Positions 6,913-13,178 of a stretch of 13,388 bases of DNA are shown here, in pieces; within the stretch, counting starts at the first letter, position 1; each line of letters opens with the position of its first letter. The notes beneath the pieces are model-generated. The model made no database searches. It was not told where the DNA came from and saw only the letters and a program-made list of their open reading frames with translations. A program made the position numbers and the translations under genes. Source of the stretch: Nitrospirota bacterium (lineage in GTDB: Bacteria > Nitrospirota > Nitrospiria > Nitrospirales > Nitrospiraceae). The DNA is taken from NCBI GenBank assembly GCA_016195505.1, contig JACPZN010000328.1, forward strand, positions 1-13,388, read 5' to 3'.

Positions 6913-8283
6913 ATGTTGCTCGATTTTGAACTTCTTCCAGATCATGGCTCTCCTCCCGAGCGTCGACGAAACGCCCGCCGGCGTGACGATCGCCGGCTGC
7001 ATCGCCGGGAACGGGAAATCGAGGCTGCCCGCCGTATCTGCGACGCACTCTTTCAACACCTGACTCCCGATGAATTGGTCGCGCGGGTCCTGCGCACAGC
7101 TCTCGACGTCGTCGAGGCTGAGAGCGGATCGATTCTCCTGTCAGACCCATCGACCAAGCGCTTGGTCTTTCGCCATTCGATAGGTGAATGCCCCGTTCCG
7201 ACGGGAACGGGAATTCCTTGGCATGAAGGGATCGCCGGAAAGGTCTTTCAGTCCGCCCAGCCCGTCATCATCGGCGATGCGACGGCCGATCCTCAACATT
7301 TCCGAGGCGTCGACGAGCTGACCAGCCACATTACCCACGACATGATCGCCCTGCCGCTCAAACAGTGGGAAGGCAACCCGATCGGGGTCTTGGAAGTGCT
7401 GAACAAACGCAAGGGCGAGCTTGATGCCGACGATCTTGCCATCTTGACGATCGTCTCGGCCATCGCGGCCGCATCGATTGAACAGGCCAAACTGTTTCAA
7501 GAGGCGAAGCTGGCCGAGGTGGCGCGGCTTTTGGGGGATATCGGGCACGACATCAAGAATCTGCTCATGCCGGTCGTGTGTGGCACGGGTCTGCTCGAAG
7601 GGGAAGTGAAGGATCTACTGGCGAGCAACACGACCTTAACGGCGGACAAGGCCAAAGCGAGCTTCCAACTCTGTGCCGAAGTCATCGGGATGGTCCGGAC
7701 CTCTACCCACCGGATTCTCGACCACGTGAAGCAGATTGCGGACTGTGTGAAAGGACTTAGTGCCCCGCCGGAGTTTGCGCCGGGGGCTGTCCAGCGGGTC
7801 GTCGAATCGGTCTTCGAGACAGTGCGGTGGTTGGCGACGGAAAAGGGAATCACGCTCAAGACCTGTGGACTCGACCTCCTCCCAACCATCATGATGGACG
7901 AGCGTCGGCTGTTCAACGCGTTCTACAACCTCGTCAACAATGCGATCGCCGAGGTTTCTGCAGACGGGTCCATCACTGTGTCCGGCGAGCACGATCCGGC
8001 TCGACAACGCCTCTGTCTTCGGGTAGCCGACACGGGGCGGGGTATGCCGCCGGAGATTCGGGACAGCCTCTTCACCGCGCAGGCGAAGAGCTCCAAAGTG
8101 GGAGGAACCGGCCTTGGCACCAAGATCGTCAAAGACGTCGTTAACGCGCACAGTGGAACGATTTCCGTCGAGAGCACGGTCGGTGTGGGAACGACGTTCA
8201 CGATCCTGCTTCCAGCCAAGCCGACGCCGGAGGCTGGCGTGGTTCAGTCCCCATCGGAGACTCGTATCGGCAGAAACGCATAG
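6913..8283 (+). CDS. Soluble GAF-domain sensor histidine kinase
   Basis: 456 aa with no signal peptide or TM helix, so cytoplasmic. Residues 1-40 are very basic (ERRRNARRRDDRRLHRRERE). A GAF domain spans about 45-195 (ESGSILLSD, GIAGKVFQSAQPVIIGDA, IGVLEVLNKRKG). The phosphoacceptor region is LGDIGHDIKNLL, with His212 the likely phosphorylated residue. The ATP-binding domain shows an N box (FNAFYNLVNNAIAEV), G1 (VADTGRGMP) and G2 (GGTGLGTKIV) and ends near residue 437. The start has a GAGG RBS a few bases upstream. No response regulator is adjacent, so it is an orphan kinase whose partner must be elsewhere. The GAF domain could bind a small ligand, possibly a cyclic nucleotide made by the cyclase two genes upstream, but no residue proves this. 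The 3' end overlaps the convergent YkgJ-like gene by 40 nt. Confidence 0.93.
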   Translation: MLLDFELLPDHGSPPERRRNARRRDDRRLHRREREIEAARRICDALFQHLTPDELVARVLRTALDVVEAESGSILLSDPSTKRLVFRHSIGECPVPTGTGIPWHEGIAGKVFQSAQPVIIGDATADPQHFRGVDELTSHITHDMIALPLKQWEGNPIGVLEVLNKRKGELDADDLAILTIVSAIAAASIEQAKLFQEAKLAEVARLLGDIGHDIKNLLMPVVCGTGLLEGEVKDLLASNTTLTADKAKASFQLCAEVIGMVRTSTHRILDHVKQIADCVKGLSAPPEFAPGAVQRVVESVFETVRWLATEKGITLKTCGLDLLPTIMMDERRLFNAFYNLVNNAIAEVSADGSITVSGEHDPARQRLCLRVADTGRGMPPEIRDSLFTAQAKSSKVGGTGLGTKIVKDVVNAHSGTISVESTVGVGTTFTILLPAKPTPEAGVVQSPSETRIGRNA

Positions 8284-8882
8284 GGGAGCAACAGTTCCTC
8301 ACCATCGCCGTTGTGCTGCCGGCACGCTTGTGCGAGCTGCTTAGCTTCTTCTTGCGCAAGGAGGTCTTCCTCGCGTCGGAGAGGCGGTGACAGTCGAATG
8401 AGTGGGACGGAGGTCTGGACCTCGCAGGCTCCATGGACAAAGCCCGCTTCCTCGGCAGGGATACCCATCGAACGGCAGGCGAGGGGGCGAAAGGCATAGA
8501 TGGCGCATGTGCCGTCCACGTCCAAAGCCGGGCAGGGAATGTCGCTGGTTCGCTCCACGAGTTCATCAACCTCCCGGTCAGTCCAGTGATCGAGAAAGCG
8601 AGAACGAGCGAGTCGTGGCATTGCCGTCTCGATGGTGCTGATCTGTTCAACCGATTTCTGGTGGATCACGATCTGTCGATCAGCGGGAAGCTCACGGAAG
8701 CCGCGCTGAATCTCTCGCTGGTCGAGGATGGTCACAGGAAAGAGGCCCACACAACAGCTGGAACAACCTCGGCGACAAGGAAGGTTGCCGAGGAGCTCGG
8801 CCTGAGCACGTTCAAACCAGTGAGTGGTCTTTTGAAACAGTATGGAAAGCGGCGGGGTGGGCTCGCACGACACATCAATCAT
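8244..8882 (-). CDS. YkgJ-family cysteine-cluster protein (putative Zn/Fe binding)
   Basis: 212 aa. The N-terminal CxxxCxxCC cluster (C36, C40, C43, C44; CRRGCSSCC) is the hallmark of the YkgJ/UPF0153 family. The later cysteines fit the family pattern too: C117 and C126 (CPALDVDGTC), C136 in FRPLACRSMG, and C153. The family is predicted to chelate zinc or an iron-sulfur cluster, but its biological role is unsettled. The start codon overlaps the stop of the upstream 186-aa gene (ATGATTGA, 8 nt), indicating translational coupling; no strong RBS is seen. The 3' end overlaps the convergent kinase gene by 40 nt. With all cluster cysteines present it looks functional. Confidence 0.88.
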   Translation of the reverse strand: MIDVSCEPTPPLSILFQKTTHWFERAQAELLGNLPCRRGCSSCCVGLFPVTILDQREIQRGFRELPADRQIVIHQKSVEQISTIETAMPRLARSRFLDHWTDREVDELVERTSDIPCPALDVDGTCAIYAFRPLACRSMGIPAEEAGFVHGACEVQTSVPLIRLSPPLRREEDLLAQEEAKQLAQACRQHNGDGEELLLPYAFLPIRVSDGD

Positions 8883-9435
8883 CGACGGCGACCGACATAT
8901 CGACGATCAGCTCACCCTTGGGTGAGTAGAAGCCTTGATTGTCGATCTGGACGATCCCGTTGCATTGTTCTTGATAGAATTCAAGCACCCATCCATTGAA
9001 ATCGTAGCCCTCGTCGGTCATATCTGTTTCGACGAAACGGGTGGTGAGAATAAACCGAGAGCGGGTGACGTATTCCTGGGCCAAGTGGGCTTCAATATCG
9101 TCGTGGGCGGTGAGCAACTCCAGGAATTGGGCTTTTTCCTGGTCGTAGACGTCTTTATAGCTGCCACGATCCCGTACGCAAAACAGATGGATCGGCTTGC
9201 GCTCTCGGTGATAACCCAATGACACCTGGACCCATGCCCACTCATCCAGAACAGCCTCATCGATGTTGGGGGGGAGGATCGGGGGTTGGCCACGCGCCTT
9301 CAGGAAATCAATCAACAGCCGGAGTGGGGGCGAGTTTTCTTTCTGACAGAAGACGCGAGAATAGGTATATCTTTCAGCCTGTTCTGATATGGCTGCTTGC
9401 ACACTTGCAGGAACAATCGGTAGTTCTTTGCCCAT
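8875..9435 (-). CDS. Conserved-looking hypothetical protein, 186 aa
   Basis: I do not recognise the family. The protein is soluble and slightly acidic, with no signal peptide or TM helix. It has a helical N-terminal part (about 1-60, with LRLLIDFLKARGQPPILPPN) and an aromatic-rich centre (DEWAWVQVSLGYHRE near 65-79). The C-terminal part looks like beta strands (about 130-186: DFNGWVLEFYQEQ, GIVQIDNQGFYSPKGELIVDMSV). ATG 9435 has an AAGGGA RBS 5 nt upstream, and a candidate promoter lies at 9499-9528. Its stop overlaps the start of the YkgJ-family gene, so the two are probably co-expressed and may work together. Good codon structure and a real RBS support a genuine gene; no function is assigned. 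Confidence 0.8.
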   Translation of the reverse strand: MGKELPIVPASVQAAISEQAERYTYSRVFCQKENSPPLRLLIDFLKARGQPPILPPNIDEAVLDEWAWVQVSLGYHRERKPIHLFCVRDRGSYKDVYDQEKAQFLELLTAHDDIEAHLAQEYVTRSRFILTTRFVETDMTDEGYDFNGWVLEFYQEQCNGIVQIDNQGFYSPKGELIVDMSVAVDD

Positions 9436-9469
9436 GAGATTCCCTTGAATCAGTCGCCGTCAAAGCGCT

Positions 9470-9490
9470 CTCTGCACGGTTTGTGCAGAG
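9470..9490 (-). promoter_or_regulatory. Perfect inverted repeat in the leader of the 186-aa gene
   Basis: CTCTGCAC (9470-9477) and GTGCAGAG (9483-9490) form an 8-bp perfect dyad with a 5-nt centre. It lies immediately downstream of the candidate minus-strand -10 box (9499-9504), at or just after the expected transcription start. It could be an operator for a dimeric repressor or a stabilising 5' hairpin in the mRNA. Either role is inference. Confidence 0.4.
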
Positions 9491-9498
9491 CAGGCTCT

Positions 9499-9528
9499 AC
9501 TGTACCTTCCTGTTCGTTTTAACTGCAA
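9499..9528 (-). promoter_or_regulatory. Candidate sigma-70 promoter for the 186-aa/YkgJ operon
   Basis: On the minus strand: -35 TTGCAG (9528-9523), an 18-nt spacer, and -10 TACAGT (9504-9499). It reads toward ATG 9435 and would give a leader of about 55 nt. It sits back to back with the HU promoter in the 301-nt intergenic region 9436-9736. Confidence 0.45.
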
Positions 9529-9574
9529 GAGGGTAGTGTAGGCATTTCTCCACGCCAGGCGCGCGTTTTTCTCG

Positions 9575-9603
9575 TTGACACTCTGGAGACTCTTGGCTAC
9601 ACT
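9575..9603 (+). promoter_or_regulatory. Strong sigma-70-like promoter for the HU gene
   Basis: A consensus -35 TTGACA (9575-9580), an ideal 17-nt spacer and -10 TACACT (9598-9603). Transcription should start near 9610, leaving a leader of about 125 nt before ATG 9737, which is long for a housekeeping gene. I see no clear structure in that leader. Strength fits an abundant nucleoid protein. Confidence 0.65.
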
Positions 9604-9736
9604 CTCGCGGGTTTTCGCCACTTGAGTATTTGCGCACGTTCCAAGACACCAATGCGAGTTCGGGCGTTTTCAAGACAGGCGAGTTAGCAGAAGTGTTGAG
9701 TTACCATCTATCCCATACCTTCAAGGAGGTTCACGA

Positions 9737-10024
9737 ATGGCAAAGTCAATGACCAAATCACAGATTGCAGATTACCTGGCTGGAAAGGCTGGGATTACGA
9801 AAAAGGGTGCGGTCCAGATTCTTGATGATCTGGCGACGCTGGCCTATCGTGAAGCAAAGAATGTCTTCACCGTACCCGGCATCGGCAAGCTCAAGTTGGC
9901 CAATCGGAAGGCCCGCATCGGCCGTAACCCCCAGACCGGTGAAGAGATCAAGATTCCCGCTAAACGGGTGGTCAAGTTCCGCGTGGCTAAGGCTGCCAAG
10001 GACGCAATCCTCGGCAAGAAGTAA
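9737..10024 (+). CDS. HU/IHF-family nucleoid DNA-binding protein
   Basis: 95 aa, the usual size for HU. The fold is recognisable throughout: helical dimerisation part (MTKSQIADYLAGKAGITKKGA), the VPGIGKLKL turn near 46-54, and the DNA-binding arm GRNPQTGEEIKIPAKR at 62-77 with the intercalating Pro65 in the conserved RNP triplet. The C-terminus VKFRVAKAAKDAILGKK is typical and very basic. It acts as a dimer that bends and compacts DNA. RBS AAGGAGG (9723-9729) lies 7 nt before the ATG, a strong promoter lies upstream, and a strong terminator follows at 10096-10127, so it is a highly expressed single-gene unit. HU versus IHF subunit cannot be decided from this alone. Confidence 0.95.
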   Translation: MAKSMTKSQIADYLAGKAGITKKGAVQILDDLATLAYREAKNVFTVPGIGKLKLANRKARIGRNPQTGEEIKIPAKRVVKFRVAKAAKDAILGKK

Positions 10025-10095
10025 TTGGATTCCAGTCCTAGCGCCGTTGCAGCGCTTGGCACTTCATTAGGCTTCATTCGCTGCACGATCAAGAC

Positions 10096-10127
10096 AAAGG
10101 CCGGGGCCCCATGGGGCCCCGGCCTTT
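10096..10127. terminator. Bidirectional rho-independent terminator (perfect palindrome)
   Basis: A 32-bp perfect palindrome: arms AAAGGCCGGGGCCCCA and its exact complement, centred at 10111/10112. The GC core is flanked by A's on the left and TTTT on the right, so both strands end in a short U-tract. It lies 71 nt after the HU stop and 17 nt after the stop of the convergent MoaD-like gene, and should terminate both. Confidence 0.85.
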
Positions 10128-10144
10128 TCGTTTGTGGGGAAGCA

Positions 10145-10420
10145 CTAGGAATGCGACGGACCCAGGCCGCTGCCGCCCATCCCATCGTGTCCGACGAGAC
10201 GAATAGCATCTCCATCCTGGACAAGGGAATCTTCACTGGCGATCTTTTTATTGATGGTCACGAGGACTTTCTTTTCTCGCAGCAGCTGGAGTAGGTGGCG
10301 TAGTTGGACTCCTTGCCGCTGAATCAGCTGCCGTACGGACATCGGCGCAATGATCTCGCAGGCGAGATCACGCTCTCCATCGGCTGTCTGTAATTGTCCG
10401 GTCAAGACAATGGTAACCAT
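10145..10420 (-). CDS. MoaD/ThiS-like beta-grasp (ubiquitin-like) protein with C-terminal tail
   Basis: 91 aa. The pattern fits a small beta-grasp sulfur carrier: N-terminal strand VTIVLTGQL, a helix (SVRQLIQRQGVQLRHLLQLL), the strand VLVTINKKIA, then the family-typical LVQDGDAIRLVGHDGMGG. In MoaD and ThiS the chain normally ends exactly at Gly-Gly, which is adenylated and thiocarboxylated. Here Gly82-Gly83 is followed by eight residues (SGLGPSHS). It would therefore need trimming to act as a sulfur carrier or protein tag, or it has another role. A GGAG RBS lies about 10 nt before the ATG. No moaE, thiF/moeB or thiG homologue is nearby. It converges on the HU gene with a shared terminator. 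Confidence 0.75.
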   Translation of the reverse strand: MVTIVLTGQLQTADGERDLACEIIAPMSVRQLIQRQGVQLRHLLQLLREKKVLVTINKKIASEDSLVQDGDAIRLVGHDGMGGSGLGPSHS

Positions 10421-10473
10421 ACCCGTGGTACTCCATAGATGTTAATGATCGTGGCCCAAGAGATCTTGCTTCG

Positions 10474-10932
10474 ATGATTGACTCGGTCCAGGACTCTGTC
10501 GATAATGCCGGCGTCATGCAATTGCTCGACGTTCAGAATCCGGGGATGCCGGACTTACAGTTTGTCCTCTTCGTGTCGGCTCTCTGCACGGCCAATCTGA
10601 ACACAATCAACGTCCCGGAAGATCTGCGGCGAACGATATTCGATCGGTGCTGGTCCCTCATCCAAACCGAAGCACCGCCGACGAATCCGAAAGAACGAGT
10701 CCTTGATCTTCGGGGTGGAACAGACCTCACGCTGGAGGCCTGTGTTTCCACGATCCGCTCTCTCCTGATAGGAGCCAACATTACGACTCTTGTGTGGGAC
10801 CATCCAGTCAGTGAACCGACGCGGAATAGTTCTCCGGCCGCCCTCCCGCTGATCGATCGATTGCGACAATTGTACCCCGACAGTCCGGATACCGTCGATC
10901 CCTCGAACCAACCTTCTCCAGGGCAGGGCTAA
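10474..10932 (+). CDS. Hypothetical protein, 152 aa
   Basis: I do not recognise it. The N-terminal two thirds look like a compact mixed alpha/beta domain (LQFVLFVSALCTANLNTINV, LRRTIFDRCWSLIQ, TLEACVSTIRSLLIGANITTLVW). The last 40 residues are Pro/Ser-rich and probably disordered. There is no signal peptide or TM helix. ATG 10474 has only a weak AAGAGA-like RBS; none of the four upstream start codons I checked (10439, 10445, 10451, 10466) is in this frame. It diverges from the MoaD-like gene with a 53-nt gap and is followed 29 nt later by the broken rfbC, so it may be the first gene of that transcript. Codon usage looks like its neighbours. Confidence 0.65.
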   Translation: MIDSVQDSVDNAGVMQLLDVQNPGMPDLQFVLFVSALCTANLNTINVPEDLRRTIFDRCWSLIQTEAPPTNPKERVLDLRGGTDLTLEACVSTIRSLLIGANITTLVWDHPVSEPTRNSSPAALPLIDRLRQLYPDSPDTVDPSNQPSPGQG

Positions 10933-10961
10933 TCTCTGACCACAAACATCAAAGGAACATC

Positions 10962-11526
10962 GTGCGCGTGACCTCAGTCGGCATCCCCGGTGTCTACCTG
11001 ATCGAATTGAATATCGTTCGCGATTGTCGCGGGTGTTTTGTCGAAACCCATCATGAGCAGCGTTATGAGGAGGCTGGTATAACTGAGCGATTTGTCCAGG
11101 ATAACTATTCACGATCGGTGCGCAACACATTGCGTGGCCTGCATTTCCAAGAGCCCCATGCCCAGGGGAAGCTGGCCATGGCTCTGGAAGGAGTTGTCTA
11201 TGATGTCGTGGTCGATGTGCGCAAAGGCTCACCCAGTTTTGGGAAGTGGTATGGAGTCGAGCTTTCTGGAGAGAGCCTTCTACAGATCCTATATTCCGCC
11301 GGGCTGCGCCCATGGATTCTGTGTGACGAGCGAGACGGCGGCTTTCATGTATAAGTGCACTGAATATTATTCACCAAGAGAGGAACGAGGCATCATTTGG
11401 AACGATCCCGTCTTGAAGATCGCCTGGCCCGTAACCACACCGATCCTCTCGGCCAAAGATCAAGCACATTGCACACTTGCGGATATGGATGCAGAGTTGC
11501 CTCTGTACCGACCAACCCAGATATAG
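10962..11526 (+). pseudogene. rfbC: dTDP-4-dehydrorhamnose 3,5-epimerase (RmlC/RfbC), frameshifted
   Basis: RmlC epimerises C3 and C5 of dTDP-4-keto-6-deoxyglucose in dTDP-L-rhamnose synthesis for surface polysaccharide. The start is GTG 10962, with AAAGGAA 5 nt upstream. Frame 1 carries the N-terminal two thirds, including the active-site His61 in LRGLHFQEPHAQGK, up to LSGESLLQI (codon 109, ends 11288). The family sequence then continues one base on (YIPPGCAHGFCVTSETAAFMYKC... WNDP... LSAKD) to a TAG-type end at 11526. Removing one C of the CC at 11288-11289 restores a normal 187-aa protein. As written, frame 1 ends at 11354 with 131 codons including the stop. There is no slippery site or stop at the junction, so programmed shifting is unlikely. 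Both halves are fully conserved, which means a very recent mutation or a consensus error. The other rml genes are not in the window. Confidence 0.9.
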
Positions 11527-11670
11527 GTATTATTTGGCAGTATAGTGAACAATCGGGCCGCGTACGCCTCAACCGAATTGCGCAGAGGTTCTCTCTGGAG
11601 TGGAGTGCGTAGTGACAGCGCGACTGCGAGTGTGGTAAGAGTGCCTCTGCCTACTTGCCCATAGCGACAC

Positions 11671-11748
11671 GTCCCCATCGTCTAGCCTGGCCTAGGACAT
11701 TGCCCTTTCAAGGCAGTAACACGGGTTCAAATCCCGTTGGGGACACCA
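11671..11748 (+). tRNA. tRNA-Glu (anticodon UUC)
   Basis: A complete cloverleaf with the 3' CCA encoded (11746-11748). Acceptor arm GTCCCCA (11671-11677) pairs with TGGGGAC (11738-11744). The anticodon stem TTGCC/GGCAG encloses CTTTCAA (11705-11711), with anticodon TTC at 11707-11709. The T-arm ACGGG-TTCAAAT-CCCGT is standard. A T-run (11752-11756) just after it may help termination. The 144 nt between the broken rfbC and the tRNA show no gene and no promoter I trust. Confidence 0.97.
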
Positions 11749-11776
11749 GCCTTTTTCCTCACTCTTGTCGTCTTCT

Positions 11777-12145
11777 CTACTCGGCGTCACGCTCGCTTCG
11801 ATACTTAAAGCTCGCCTGCTGCAGTACTGCGTCGAACTCCGTCTCCAATGGATCGGCGAAAGATTCAGGGCGAAGAACCACCTTACCTGACTCGGTGAGA
11901 AAGGCTCGCCGTTCTGTTCGTGGATCTCGGGGCTCATGCGCCAATAGATCTCCGCCTTTTGCCATTCTGTATACCTCATCCCAATCAGCTTCGATCTGTT
12001 CACGTTGACTCGCAGAGAGAACTCCGGTCTTTTCGAGTCTCAGCAGAAGAATAGTTAGCATCATCCCGTGCATGTCACTACTCCAACGGAGACGATCGAT
12101 CAGGCCTAACGCGGTCAGCCATTCCTTGGCCGTAATGTCAGCCAT
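11777..12145 (-). CDS. Hypothetical protein, 122 aa
   Basis: I do not recognise the family. It is soluble and mostly helical (ITAKEWLTALGLIDRLRWSSDMHGMMLTILLLRLEKTGVLSASQREQIEADWDEVYRMA), followed by a charged C-terminal half with GDLLAHEPRDPRTERRAF. A Met-rich hydrophobic helix lies near 25-37 but is too short for a sure TM segment. ATG 12145 is preceded by a purine-rich GGAGG-type RBS about 8 nt upstream. It is the last gene of the leftward unit, 110 nt after the Adhesin_E-like gene, and converges on tRNA-Glu. Confidence 0.72.
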   Translation of the reverse strand: MADITAKEWLTALGLIDRLRWSSDMHGMMLTILLLRLEKTGVLSASQREQIEADWDEVYRMAKGGDLLAHEPRDPRTERRAFLTESGKVVLRPESFADPLETEFDAVLQQASFKYRSERDAE

Positions 12146-12255
12146 AGCGTTATCCTCCCCCTCCTATTGCGCCACCTTCGCCGCCGACACCTTGATCAAA
12201 CATATGCTCGACGTTTTTGACGACGGTCTGATTCGTGCTGAGCGACCAGGCAGGA

Positions 12256-12709
12256 TCACTGCTTGCCGCAGGCAACTTCCCAAAGAGCTTGATTAATACT
12301 TGCCGGCTCAACTGGGAGCCAGTTGTCCGTGTCGACGTAGCCATCGGCCGGTCTACCGGTGCCCATAATGATGTGAGAACTCCGTGAACGCAAGCAACCG
12401 CAGACGCTTGTCCGCGCAGTTGAATTGCTTCTGGGTCATCGTCGACAAAAATCGGTGAGGGCCAAATCCGAAGCGTCCAAACCCCACATTCCCTTGCATC
12501 CACCTATGGTCAGTTAATTGCCACAGCGTCACTAAATTCTCTTCTCGGCGAATTGTGCCAGGATCGACGTACACTGTCTGTAGTCCCGGCGAAAGATGGT
12601 TTTTTTCAACCGCCACCCATCGTGCAAACACCGGTCCAGAACTCAGCAACCACGGCACACAAAAGAGGCCGACCACCAGAAGTAGCAAGAGGCTAGGTTT
12701 CAAACGCAT
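12256..12709 (-). pseudogene. Adhesin_E-like exported protein, frameshifted
   Basis: The N-terminal frame from ATG 12709 encodes a signal peptide (MRLKPSLLLLLVVGLFCVPW, cleavage likely near VFA) and a beta-rich body (RWVAVEKN, TVYVDPGTIRREENLVTLWQLTDH, QFNCADKRLRLLAFTEFSHH). That pattern resembles the surface-adhesin protein E family. It stops at 12353 after YGHR. Dropping one T from the TT at 12367-12368 shifts into a frame that reads MGTGRPADGYVDTDN, WLPVEPASINQALWEVACGKQ and stops at 12256. This is exactly the MGTG ... W.PV.P.S....LW..AC ending I expect of the family. The repaired protein is 150 aa, with Cys residues in both halves. The start overlaps the 3' end of the upstream zinc-ribbon gene by 17 nt. 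It is a recent pseudogene or a consensus error; adhesin function is a family label only. Confidence 0.78.
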
Positions 12710-13076
12710 GGCCGCACTTCAGGCAGAGAAATTTCGATGCGATGGTCTTTTTCCATTGATCCAACTTCTGCGTGTGGGTCTTGGTTCTCCATGCTCCATA
12801 GCCGATCCATACGCCTAAGAAGGCAACGGAAGAGACGATATCTGCTATTGCCGTATCTGCTTCCGACCCTTGCGGCGATGCCATGGTCAGCATGAGAGCG
12901 GTATTGATCGGAACGCCGAGTAGAAATCCTTGGAGATAGGCCCACGGCTGCTTCGGCGGGTTGTATTGGCTGGGAAGGGCAGTCGGTGCGCTCGTCGATG
13001 GCTGCTGCTTGACTATTTCACTTATCCGTTTGGGATTCTCAGCGGTGCAAGAGGGACATGCGAGATTGACTGACAT
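12693..13076 (-). CDS. Two-TM membrane protein with split zinc ribbon, hypothetical
   Basis: 127 aa. A CxxC pair at the N-terminus (C7, C10 in CPSC) and another at the C-terminus (C118, C121 in CLKCG) look like the two knuckles of one zinc ribbon. Between them are a Pro/Ser/Gln-rich linker (about 20-45) and a hairpin of two TM helices (about 47-66 and 78-96). In such a topology both termini face the same side, so the knuckles could meet to bind Zn. ATG 13076 has an ideal GGAGG RBS 7 nt upstream. It heads the leftward unit and overlaps the Adhesin_E-like gene by 17 nt, which suggests coupling. No function is assigned. Confidence 0.75.
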   Translation of the reverse strand: MSVNLACPSCTAENPKRISEIVKQQPSTSAPTALPSQYNPPKQPWAYLQGFLLGVPINTALMLTMASPQGSEADTAIADIVSSVAFLGVWIGYGAWRTKTHTQKLDQWKKTIASKFLCLKCGHAFET

Positions 13077-13148
13077 GTGGTGCCTCCAAATTTCTTTGGT
13101 TCACATGAAGGCATCGATACTATGATGCCCGTCTGATATTGGGGGTCT

Positions 13149-13178
13149 ATTGTAGGAGGGCAGTAAACGACTGCGCAA
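13149..13178 (-). promoter_or_regulatory. Candidate promoter for the leftward zinc-ribbon/Adhesin_E unit
   Basis: On the minus strand: -35 TTGCGC (13178-13173), an 18-nt spacer, and a good -10 TACAAT (13154-13149). It reads toward ATG 13076 and would give a leader of about 65 nt. The -35 box is weak. Confidence 0.4.

Noticed and set aside
10555..11313. 252-aa minus-strand open frame opposite the 152-aa gene and rfbC
   Set aside because: Composition is rich in Arg, Cys and His, with no family pattern. It lies antisense to the clear RmlC sequence and is a high-GC shadow.
11280..11354. Programmed +1 frameshift in rfbC
   Set aside because: No slippery heptamer or slow stop codon lies at the junction; the frame-1 stop is more than 60 nt downstream. 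RmlC is not known to use recoding.
11671..11748. tRNA-Glu as an integration site for a mobile island on its right
   Set aside because: No second copy of the tRNA 3' end is seen to the right in the window, and there is no integrase or other mobility gene.
12150..12503. 117-aa minus-strand open frame over the Adhesin_E-like gene
   Set aside because: It overlaps the real gene in a wrong frame. The family C-terminus lies in a different frame that ends at 12256, and the Gly-rich end of this frame comes from the intergenic RBS region.
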